Source of the DNA: Mactromeris polynyma
Taxonomy: Eukaryota; Mollusca; Bivalvia; Venerida; Mactridae
DNA length: 64,000 nt
Direction: 5' to 3'
NCBI GenBank assembly: GCA_032209605.1
Contig: JASFXZ010000164.1
Span: 1 to 64,000 of the forward strand
Part shown: positions 34,587 through 45,005 of the stretch, in pieces
How the letters are laid out: the number at the start of each line of letters is the position of its first letter
Numbering within the stretch: position 1 is the stretch's first letter
Notes under the pieces: model-generated
Told to the model about the DNA's origin: nothing
Seen by the model: only the letters and a program-made list of their open reading frames with translations
Database searches by the model: none
Position numbers and translations under genes: made by a program

Positions 34587-34603
34587 AAAACTTACCTTTA
34601 TCT

Positions 34604-35185
34604 TTAACCAAGACCCTTCTTACGACCGAATCTTGTTTCGCTATGAAGATCTAACCCCTCGAAAAAGACCTTCGATTTTTCTCAGGCCGCCTCCGCATTC
34701 AGAATTTCTCCTTTCAAATACACGTTTATAATAGATGGACTGGTAATAAGACATACAATGGGCATCGTCTTACGTACAGAGCCACATAACTCATAACAAT
34801 CCCCGTTAACAACCCCAGGCATTAAGGACTCGGTTACCACATAAGTATACTCCCAATACCCTTGATGACCGTAAGCCTCCACAAAATGTAAAGCCCCTAA
34901 TTCGACTTCTATCCTGTACAAACTCCACAAAAGAACGTACCTTAGCCCAAACAGAAATAATCCTGGCGTCATGGCTCACACCAACTCCCCCTTATGATTT
35001 TCTTTAATTGTAAAGGGCAAGCAACCTTTAAAAAAACACTCCTAAGTCAGAAAAATGAGTAAAAGCCACCTGACCGAAATCAGTACACCGACCATAATTA
35101 CTAGCACTAAATCATGATACAAAGTTAAATTCATAGCATTTTCTGTCTTAGAATCAATAAAACTAAGAGATGTCCAAAACCTCAT
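34604..35185 (-). pseudogene. Broken third copy of cox2
   Basis: The copy begins like cox2 A and B (ATG 35185, then SFWTSLSFIDSKTENAMNL) and ends in the same C-terminal region, but it is not functional COX2. A TAG at 35042-35044 stops the frame between the two membrane helices. The part that holds the first CuA histidine (VIHSWG in the other copies) is deleted, so EYTYVV joins directly to SLMPGVVNGDCYELCG. The second CuA histidine is replaced (SVRKTMP instead of PGHSTMP). Two Cys and the Glu ligand remain. It has no large insertion. It may show what cox2 looked like before the insertions, or may have lost its insertion by deletion. Confidence 0.88.
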
Positions 35186-35341
35186 TAACACACTCGCTTC
35201 AACCGACAACCTAACTCTTAAGCCAAGGGCCCTGTGCCAAGTGAAATTTAACCCCAGTAGTGATCATACACTATAAAAAGTGGGGTTAAGACTCTCGACG
35301 AAAATCTAATTACACTTATAATAAAACACACAAGACTTACC

Positions 35342-36652
35342 TTAATCTTTAACCGGAGCCCTTCTTATTCTGGCCTCTAATAAGCTACCGAATTTTGCTC
35401 CGCTGTAAAGATCTCCTGTCTTGAAAGCGGCCTCCAATTTCTCTCAAGCCTCCTCCATGTTCAGAATTTGTACTTTCAAATACCTATCAACATTAGCTGG
35501 CCTGGTAATAAAGCATACAATGGGCATCGTCCTATGTCCAGGACCACATAACTCATAACAATTCCCGTAAGCAAACCCGGGCATTAAAGGCTTGATTCCC
35601 ACAGAATTAGCACGACCGGGAACAGCATCCGCTTTAACACCTAACTCCGGAACCCCTCACCTGTGTATGACATCGCTAGTAGATACCTTAACCTCGTTTT
35701 TAATGCCATAAGCCAGGAAGCACGGACAACTCACATCTACACCTCGAAAACCGCCGTTAAACCCAACATCTCCTTGTCTTACATCTTCTACAGGGGTTCC
35801 GTAAGACTCACACTTTAGGTTTCAGTAGCCTCCTAACCTTAAGTACAGAAACCTCATAACACACCCTTTATTGGCGCTTTCACGACCGATTTCTGCCCTA
35901 ATGAAGGCAGCATCTTCCATGGTGCCCCTTTCCTTCAAGCCGTTAGGTAATAGCCCATATAAAACCCAAAAAGGTAACTTTTCAAACCGCTCTAAAATCG
36001 TAGATGAAGTCTCCCATTCAGCCTTGTCACATCTGAGGAAAGCAGTAAGACCCGGAATATTATCCCAGAAACGGGTGATAAAATGCCGATTCCTCATCCT
36101 AATAGATTTATCTCCACGACCGAAATCCATGGCCATCGTCTTTAGCTCTCACCTTACTCACGTTCCTGCCTCACTCGCTAGCCAGACATCTATCTCCGTA
36201 TACTTACTCCCACCAGATATCCGCCTACACGCCTTATTTAAATTGTCCTGAAAGCAAGCTTCTGCATCTGACTCGAAGTCGCTAGAAGAAGCCCCCATAT
36301 CTACTACATAATGATACTCCCAGTATCATTGGTGACCATGGGCCTCCACAGAATGTAAGACCTCAGATCCGACTTCTATACTGTACAAATTCCACAAAGA
36401 AGCGTATCCTAACCCAAACAGAAAAAATCTCGGAGTAACAGTTCACGCCACCTCTACCTTCTGATTTTCTTTAATTGTGAAGTCCCAGCAACCTTTAAAA
36501 AAATAGTCCTGATTCAAAAAAATTAGTAGAAACCACCCGACCAAAACTAACACACCGCCCATAACTACTACAACTAGATCATGATACGAAATTAAATTCA
36601 TAGCAATCTCTGTTTTAGGATCCATAAAACTGGTCTGTATCCACCTACTCAT
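35342..36652 (-). CDS. cox2: Cytochrome c oxidase subunit II, copy B, with insertion
   Basis: CuA-carrying subunit of complex IV. I followed the frame from ATG 36652 to TAA 35342: 436 residues, no TAA or TAG, against about 228 in most animals. Membrane helices lie in the first 80 residues, then HGHQWYWEYHYV at about 105-115. The usual link to the copper site is replaced by about 165 extra residues that begin DMGASSSDFESDAEAC, as in copy A, and then differ completely from copy A until FLYLSLGGYWNL. The CuA ligands are all present in correct spacing: H330, C365, E367, C369, H373, M376. A GTG at 36733 would add 27 residues. It is probably functional, though which copy is used cannot be told. Confidence 0.92.
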
Positions 36653-36803
36653 CTGCACACTCGTGACCGACGACAACCTAACGCCTAAGCCCGCGGCCCT
36701 GTACCCAAGGGTACTAACCCTGAGTGATTCCACACTATAAAGCCAGGGTTAAGGGCCACCGGTAAAAATCATTATACTTATAATAAAGCACACAAGATTT
36801 ACC

Positions 36804-38861
36804 TTAATCTTTAACCGGAGCACTTCTTACTCCGGCCTCTAACAAGCTACTGAATTCTGCTCCGCTATAAAAATCGGAGGGTGTCTTGAAAGCGTCCTCC
36901 AATTTTTCTCAAGCTTCCTCCATATTCAGAATTTGTACTTTCAAATACCTGTCGACATTGGCTGGCCTGGTAATAAAACATACAATCGGCATCGTCCTAT
37001 GTCCAGGACCACATAACTCATAACAATTTCCGTAAGCAAAACCAGGCATTAAAGGCTTGATTCCCACAGAATTAACACGACCAGGAACAGCATCCGCTTT
37101 AACACCTAACTCTGGGACCCCCCACCTATGTATAACATCACTAGTAGATACCTTAACCTCGTTTTTAATACCATAAGCCAAGAAGCATGGGCAACTAACA
37201 TCTATACCTCGAAAGCCGCCGTTAAAACCAACACTACCTTGTCTTACATCTTCTGCAGGGACTCCATAAGACTCACACTTCAGGTTTCAGTAACCTCCTA
37301 ACCTTAAGTACAAAAACCTCATAACACTCCCTCGTCTGGCCTCTTCGCGCCCCTCTAACGCCTTGCATCTCTCCCTAGGTCTAAGATCCAGCTTATTAAT
37401 GAAAAATTCCGCAAATGTGATAAAATCACATGATTCTAATGCTTCATAATCAAAACTTCCACTCAGATTTCTCTCATTAGACGCCGTGCAAGACTGCTCA
37501 GAATCACTATTTCGTCAAATATCTATAAGAAGTTCACGTAACGGAATGATCCAGTCCTCTATAATATCAGGACAACCGTCGAGCACATATCAACAGGCAA
37601 AAAGACATTCCCTGATAAACAAAGTGAACACTGCCCGCATTTCACATTCAGATTCTCCTAGCGGCGCAGAGACCCCCAGCTCCACCCCCTTTGTCGACAA
37701 ATTAATATTCTCAGACCCAGGGATTCCAGAGGACTCCTCCCTTAAACGTACACCGCGAGCGAATCAATCAGGGTCCACAACACCAGTCATATCCCTTGAT
37801 TCTTTCGCTCACGCTTCCCAAAGCCTACTCTCGTAGGGCATCTTACTAACCGCGTCATTAATACAACTCTCTAAGCAAGATTCTAAACCTGACTCGAAGT
37901 TGCTAGAACAAACTCACGTAGCTATCGCATCATCATAAACTACCGCTGAGCACCCCTCCGGCACCCCCCGTCTAGCATCAAAAAATTCCAAGAATGAAAA
38001 AAGATAGAATAATTCTTCCGGCCGCCATTTTTCATCCACACACCTATAACCCATCTTAAAATCTCTCTCATCAAACACTGCACAAGGCTTCTCACAAGGC
38101 TCAGGTCGTCATGTAAGTAGAAGAACATCACATAACCAAAAAAACCAAGGCTCCATATCAGCCCAAGATCAACCGAAAAAAGACCTTTCATTGACAGCCA
38201 CAGTATGAGCTCTTCCTCGCTTCACAAGGAACTCCGCATCCACCTCCTCTGCCGGCAAATCAGTGTCCTTAGACTCCGAGATCCCAGAGGAATTCTCCCT
38301 TAGCACCTCCTTAGCACCGGGGTGAGCAAGTCCCTCAAAGAAATCGCGCCACCCAGCCTTCACTAAATGTTCCATCACTTCTGACTCTAATAAAAGCTTG
38401 GCCTCAGCACACTTATCCTCCTCAGCTAACTTGCTAATCGCTTTCCCAATATCCGCCCGTAAGCAAGCCTCTGCGTCTGACTCGAAGTCACTAGAAGAAG
38501 CCCCCATATCTACCACGTAATGATACTCCCAGTATCATTGGTGACCATGAGCCTCCACAGAATGTAAAACCTCTGATCCAACTTCTATACTGTACAAATT
38601 CCACAAAGAAGCATAGCCTAGACCAAACAGAAAAAATCTCGGAGTAACAGTTCACGCCACCTCTACCTTCTGATTTTCTTTAATTGTAAAGTCCCAGCAA
38701 CCTTTAAAAAAATAGTCCTGATTCAAAAAAATTAGTAGAAACCACCCGACCAGAACTAACACACCGGCCATAACTACTATAACTAGATCATGATACAAAA
38801 TTAAATTCATAGCAATCTCTGTTTTAGGGTCCATAAAACTAGTTTGGTTCCAACCTCTCAT
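36804..38861 (-). CDS. cox2: Cytochrome c oxidase subunit II, copy A, with giant insertion
   Basis: CuA-carrying subunit of complex IV. I translated the whole frame from ATG 38861 to TAA 36804: 685 residues with no TAA or TAG, three times the usual length. Residues 1-115 are standard (two helices, HGHQWYWEYHYV). About 410 extra residues follow, and then the copper domain with H578, C613, E615, C617, H621 and M624, exactly the family spacing. The inserted part is hydrophilic, rich in Glu, Ser and Cys, and is itself two diverged repeats of about 560-590 bases starting at 38495 and 37907. The flanks are almost identical to copy B. GTG 38876 is a possible earlier start. Large in-frame cox2 insertions are known from some bivalves with two sex-linked mitochondrial lineages; that link is inference here. 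Confidence 0.93.
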
Positions 38862-38923
38862 TAATACACTCGCCACTGAAGTCGATAACCTAATTCTTAA
38901 GCTTTACCTGTAACAAACAAAGT

Positions 38924-40699
38924 TTAACCCCAATAATGGGTATACACTATATAACCTAGGAACACGGATAATAAAAAATTTAAGGAGACAAATACAAGCA
39001 TATTTAAATAGTTTTCCGAATAGGACCGTGACAAGGTACCAAGGTACTGGGCCACTTTCCCCACCCCTCAAGACCACACAACTTTCGTAATTCAAAAGTT
39101 CTCGATATTTATCACAAGCCCTCTAATTAACTTCATCCTTTTGGAACCTAACCATCACCCCCTTAACAGGGACAGGAAAAACATATGGTTTAAAAACCGC
39201 ACCGGCCGTGATACAGTCTTGACGAAATTAACGTGTCATGATTTATGGAAAACTAAAAAACAACCCAGAATTATCCCAATTACGAAAAAAAGTAAAATTA
39301 AAGACTTTCAGTAAAAGTCTAATTCTACATGTACTTTTATCTCTAGTACTAAAGCCGGCAACACGCGTCCCCTGATAAGGGCCATAAAACCTAAACCAAA
39401 CAACGAGGGCGCTAGCCCATTTTCCACGTTCCTAAACATGGGCTCCGCGTACAGCCCCCTGTCCCCGACCTCTGCATCCTTGAACAGAAGAGCCAATATG
39501 CGAAATGAATATGCCGAGGTCGTTAATACTGTTCCGAGAATTAATAACCTCAAAAAGCCCCCGGAGAACCCTCCTAATACGCCTTCTACAATTACATCCT
39601 TAGAATAGAATCCAGACATAAACGGCACCCCGCATAGACACATAACCCTGACCACTAACCACCTCCTAACCACAGGTAATTTTTCTGGTATTTTAGATAA
39701 AGAACGAATGTCCTGAACACCCTTTCTTATAGACATAATGGCCCCCACACATAAGAACATTAAAGCTTTAAAAAAAGCATGAACCAGCAGATGAAAGAAG
39801 GCCAAAGACACAAATCCTATCCTAATAGCTATTATCATCATTCTAACTTGACTCAAAGTGGATAGTGCTACCAACTTTTTAATGTCCATCTCGACTAGGG
39901 CCCCTAACCCGGCCAAATAAAATGTCAACAAAGACACACATAGGAGTCCAACCCTCAGGGAACCTCTAATAAGGAAGTTATATCGTATCCTAATATAGAC
40001 CCCTGCGGTCACTAGAGTGGAAGAATGTACTAGCGCCGATACAGGCGTGGGAGCAGCCATAGCTGCAGGAAGTCAAGCCGAAAATGGGACCTGAGCTCTT
40101 TTAGTTATTGACCCCAAAACAATACACGCCCCTAGGGCTATTCCCACCCTTTCTTCCATACAAACCATTAACCCGTACCAATCAAAACCCAGCTCTGCAC
40201 AAGAAACAGAAATAAAGATAATGAACAATACATCCCCCACCCGATTGGAAAAAATGGTCAGTATACCAGCCGCATATGAATCCCTGTCTATGTAATACAC
40301 AACTAGGAGGAAAGAAACCACCCCTAACCCGTCTCATCCCACCATTAACGTCAATATGCTAGGATTTAAAATTAATAAATTTATTGCCACAACAAAAAGC
40401 AAAACCAAAAAACAAAAGCGCCGGAAATGAATTTCATGGCTCATATAAAATCTCCTATAAACCATTACCCAAGAGGAGATATAGCATACTGAAGCAACAA
40501 AAAGACAAGACACTCAGTCAAAAAGCACCGGGTACCTCACCTCTACTAAAATGCAGTTTCTTAAAGTTAATTCAATCACTAGGGAGAACCCGGCGCCTAG
40601 TCTTCTTAGGCGTAAAAACATTCAAAAAAAATAAGCAGAAAAACTCATTAGTAAAAGCTGAAGCCCCCAGGCTAAAAGCTCATTCTTCCTAAACTTCAT
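38924..40699 (-). CDS. nad5: NADH dehydrogenase subunit 5
   Basis: Largest antiporter-like subunit of complex I. ATG 40699 to TAA 38924 gives 591 residues, within the family range. Landmarks are ISSWVMVYSSFYMSHEIHFR, LMVGWDGLGVVSFLLVVYY, the highly conserved LPAAMAAPTPVSALVHSSTLVTAGVY, DIKKLVALSTLSQVSMM, FHLLVHAFFKALMFLCVG, and CGVPFMSGFYSKDVIVE. The long C-terminal helix region, reached through several TGA Trp codons, ends close to cox2 copy A. Trp and Ser assignments fit code 5 throughout. Confidence 0.95.
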
Positions 40700-40756
40700 C
40701 CCTATCTTAGCCTCTTCCCTTCGCAATAACTTGAGTTTCCTTGATCAAAATTCCAT

Positions 40757-40821
40757 AAATGTCGAGGAATGCACCTATATTTTGCCACATCAAAGCAACC
40801 CATTTTATCTGGCACGACACT
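40757..40821 (-). tRNA. trnI: tRNA-Ile (GAU)
   Basis: Acceptor AGTGTCG/CGACATT (one G-T); anticodon stem TTGCT/GGCAA with loop TTGATGT gives GAT. It is the first confident gene after the repeat region in gene direction, upstream of nad5. Confidence 0.82.
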
Positions 40822-40913
40822 TAGACTTCAAACGTTAGTATATTAAACCTCGGCTACCTCAAACCTTGCCGAAACTTCGCCTCTAATCCTTACTCTAATA
40901 ACCCAAAGAAATA
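40822..40913. other. Single-copy spacer, possible unrecognised tRNA
   Basis: A spacer of 92 bases between the repeat region and trnI. A fold closed by TTAGA/TCTAA with a GTTTGAG loop (TTG, Gln) is possible but its anticodon stem has two mismatches, so it is not called. Confidence 0.3.
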
Positions 40914-42830
40914 AGGTCTTATTTTCCCAAAATCGACCCTCGCCCCCGGTCAAATTTAATCCGGCTTCGATTTATTTCTGGATCTCGTATATAGCTCTCC
41001 TTTAATACTCACATTGAACGGCTAACCCTTGAACACCGTAGGTCCTTTCCCCCAGAACCGTTTTTCAACAGAGCTGCCTTTTTAGGGGTCTTTTTGTCCC
41101 AAAATCGACCCTCGCCCCCGATCAAATTTAATCTGGCTTCGATTTATTTAGGGATGTCGTATATAGCTCCCCTTTAATACTCACATTGAATGGCTAACCC
41201 TTGAACACCGTAGGTCCTTTCCCCCAGAACCGTTTTTCAACAGAGCTGCCTTTTTAGGGGTCTTATTGTCCCAAAATCGACCCTCGCCCCCGATCAAATT
41301 TAATCCGGCTTCGATTTATTTGGGGATGTCGTATATAGCTCTCCTTTAATACTCACATTGAATGGCTAACCCTTGAACACCGTAGGTCCTTTCCCCCAGA
41401 ACCGTTTTTCAACAGAGCTGCCTTTTTAGGGGTCTTTTTGTCCCAAAATCGACCCTCGCCCCCGATCAGATTTAATCCGGCTTCGATTTATTTGGGGATG
41501 TCGTATATAGCTCTCCTTTAATACTCACATTGAATGGCTAACCCTTGAACACCATAGGTCCTTTCCCCCAGAACCGTTTTTCAACAGAGCTGCCTTTTTA
41601 GGGGTCTTATTGTCCCAAAATCGACCCTCGCCCCCGATCAAATTTAATCCGGCTTCGATTTATTTGGGGATGTCGTATATAGCTCTCCTTTAATACTCAC
41701 ATTGAATGGCTAACCCTTGAACACCGTAGGTCCTTTCCCCCAGAACCGTTTTTCAACAGAGCTGCCTTTTTAGGGGTCTTATTGTCCCAAAATCGACCCT
41801 CGCCCCCGATCAGATTTAATCCGGCTTCGATTTATTTGGGGATGTCGTATATAGCTCTCCTTTAATACTCACATTGAATGGCTAACCCTTGAACACCGTA
41901 GGTCCTTTCCCCCAGAACCGTTTTTCAACAGAGCTGCCTTTTTAGGGGTCTTATTGTCCCAAAATCGACCCTCGCCCCCGATCAAATTTAATCCGGCTTC
42001 GATTTATTTGGGGATGTCGTATATAGCTCTCCTTTAATACTCACATTGAATGGCTAACCCTTGAACACCGTAGGTCCTTTCCCCCAGAACCGTTTTTCAA
42101 CAGAGCTGCCTTTTTAGGGGTCTTATTGTCCCAAAATCGACCCTCGCCCCCGATCAGATTTAATCCGGCTTCGATTTATTTGGGGATGTCGTATATAGCT
42201 CTCCTTTAATACTCACATTGAATGGCTAACCCTTGAACACCGTGGGTCCTTTCCCCCAGAACCGTTTTTCAACAGAGCTGCCTTTTTAGGGGTCTTATTG
42301 TCCCAAAATCGACCCTCGCCCCCGATCAAATTTAATCCGGCTTCGATTTATTTGGGGATGTCGTATATAGCTCTCCTTTAATACTCACATTGAATGGCTA
42401 ACCCTTGAACACCGTGGGTCCTTTCCCCCAGAACCGTTTTTCAACAGAGCTGCCTTTTTAGGGGTCTTATTGTCCCAAAATCGACCCTCGCCCCCGATCA
42501 AATTTAATCCGGCTTCGATTTATTTGGGGATGTCGTATATAGCTCTCCTTTAATACTCACATTGAATGGCTAACCCTTGAACACCGTAGGTCCTTTCCCC
42601 CAGAACCGTTTTTCAACAGAGCTGCCTTTTTAGGGGTCTTATTGTCCCAAAATCGACCCTCGCCCCCGATCAAATTTAATCCGGCTTCGATTTATTTGGG
42701 GATGTCGTATATAGCTCTCCTTTAATACTCACATTGAATGGCTAACCCTTGAACACCGTAGGTCCTTTCCCCCAGAACCGTTTTTCAACAGAGCTGCCTT
42801 TTTAGGGGTCTTATTGTCCCAAAATCGACC
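40914..42830. repeat. 172-bp tandem array 4, about 11 units
   Basis: Anchors from 40998 to 42718 are ten exact periods. The outermost unit, next to the genes, is worn: it reads 'tttctggatctcgtatata' where other units have 'tttggggatgtcgtatata', and the next has 'gctcccct'. Edge units are thus more diverged than inner ones. Confidence 0.93.
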
Positions 42831-43453
42831 CCCCACCCGAAATAAAATTTCCTCCTTCAACATTGTTCATTTTTTTCGTTTTTTTTGCACATAATTTTTT
42901 TTATCTTAGTTTACCCCACTAACGAAAACCCGAAAAATGCAAATCTCCGTTTTTTTTTGTGGGCAAATTTAAGCCGAAAATTTAAAATCCAAGAAACTGA
43001 ATTTTTCGGCTTGTTTTTACCCCATAAAAATCAAGAAAAAACACCTAAAAAACGTCACCCTGAGTAGGGTACTGTACGAATTTTCACTTTTTGGCCATTT
43101 TTGCCATTTTTTGAAAAGTAAAAATTTACGGCTTATATTTACCCCAGATCAAAAAAGGAAAAAAAATAAAAACTTAGAAAATTCTTTAAAAATTTGAGAA
43201 ATAAACCTTATTTTCTTAAACTTTTCTCTACCTTAATTTGAAAACCTTATTCCCCACACGTCTCCTTTAATAACACCCTTCGTTGGCACCTATATAACCC
43301 GATTGGACCCTAAAACACTTTGAACACCCTGCCAGCTTCCCCCCTTAGGGCCTCTTTGGAAAAATAAAGCTAAGCTAAGCCTTATTATTTTAGAACCGTC
43401 AAAAACCCACAGTCAAACTCAATTCTGAAGCCCGATTTATATTTGAAGATTTA
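42831..43453. repeat. E module, copy 3
   Basis: Same as the other E modules with a few changes near 43285-43365. It is not followed by a G module but by a short 172-bp array. No gene is seen. Confidence 0.8.
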
Positions 43454-44260
43454 TATAGCTCTCCTTTAATACTCACATTGAATGGCTAACCCTTGAACAC
43501 CGTAGGTCCTTTCCCCCAGAACCGTTTTTCAACAGAGCTGCCTTTTTTAGGGTCTTATTTTCCCAAAATCGACCCTCGCCCCCGATCAGATTTAATCCGG
43601 CTTCGATTTATTTGGGGATGTCGTATATAGCTCTCCTTTAATACTCACATTGAATGGCTAACCCTTGAACACCGTAGATCCTTTCCCCCAGAACCGTTTT
43701 TCAACAGAGCTGCCTTTTTAGGGGTCTTATTGTCCCAAAATCGACCCTCGCCCCCGATCAAATTTAATCCGGCTTCGATTTATTTGGGGATGTCGTATAT
43801 AGCTCTCCTTTAATACTCACATTGAATGGCTAACCCTTGAACACCGTAGGTCCTTTCCCCCAGAACCGTTTTTCAACAGAGCTGCCTTTTTAGGGGTCTT
43901 ATTGTCCCAAAATCGACCCTCGCCCCCGATCAAATTTAATCCGGCTTCGATTTATTTGGGGATGTCGTATATAGCTCTCCTTTAATACTCACATTGAATG
44001 GCTAACCCTTGAACACCGTAGGTCCTTTCCCCCAGAACCGTTTTTCAACAGAGCTGCCTTTTTAGGGGTCTTATTGTCCCAAAATCGACCCTCACCCCCG
44101 ATCAAATTTAATCCGGCTTCGATTTATTTGGGGATGTCGTATATAGCTCTCCTTTAATACTCACATTGAATGGCTAACCCTTGAACACCGTAGGTCCTTT
44201 ACCCCAGAACCGTTTTTCAACAGGGCTGCCTTTTTAGGGGTCTTATTGTCCCAAAATCGA
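43454..44260. repeat. Short 172-bp array between two E modules, about 4.7 units
   Basis: Four complete units and a partial one join E modules 3 and 4. This arrangement is found only here. Confidence 0.9.
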
Positions 44261-44884
44261 CCCCCCACCCGAAATAAAATTTCCTCCTTCAACATTGTTC
44301 ATTTTTTTCGTTTTTTTTGCACATAATTTTTTTTATCTTAGTTTACCCCACTAACGAAAACCCGAAAAATGCAAATCTCCGTTTTTTTTTGTGGGCAAAT
44401 TTAAGCCGAAAATTTAAAATCCAAGAAACTGAATTTTTCGGCTTGTTTTTACCCCATAAAAATCAAGAAAAAACACCTAAAAAACGTCACCCTGAGTAGG
44501 GTACTGTACGAATTTTCACTTTTTGGCCATTTTTGCCATTTTTTGAAAAGTAAAAATTTACGGCTTATATTTACCCCAGATCAAAAAAGGAAAAAAAATA
44601 AAAACTTAGAAAATTCTTTAAAAATTTGAGAAATAAACCTTATTTTCTTAAACTTTTCTCTACCTTAATTTGGAAACCTTATTCCCCACACGTCTCCTTT
44701 AATAACACCCTTCGTTGACACCTATATCACCCGATTGCACCCTAAAACACTTTGAACACCCTGCCAGCTTCCCCCTTAGGGCCTCTTTGAAAAAATAAAG
44801 CTAAGCTAAGCCTTATTATTTTAGAACCGTCAAAAACCCACAGTCAAACTCAATTCTGAAGCCCGATTTATGTTTGAAAATTTA
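44261..44884. repeat. E module, copy 4
   Basis: Same as copies 1 and 2, with small changes (for example 'ttgaaaattta' at its end). No gene is seen. Confidence 0.8.
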
Positions 44885-45005
44885 TATAGCTCTCCTTTAA
44901 TACTCACATTGAATGACTAACCCTTGAACACCGTAGGTCCTTTCCCCCAGAACCGTTTTTCAACAGAGCTGCCTTTTTAGGGGTCTTATTGTCCCAAAAT
45001 CGACC
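44885..45005. repeat. Partial 172-bp repeat unit
   Basis: Joins E module 4 and G module 5 as at 701-822. Confidence 0.8.

Noticed and set aside
40384..40692. 102-codon plus-strand frame
   Set aside because: Antisense to the N-terminal part of nad5.
40822..40913. trnQ by a GTTTGAG loop
   Set aside because: The anticodon stem has two mismatches and the acceptor only five pairs.
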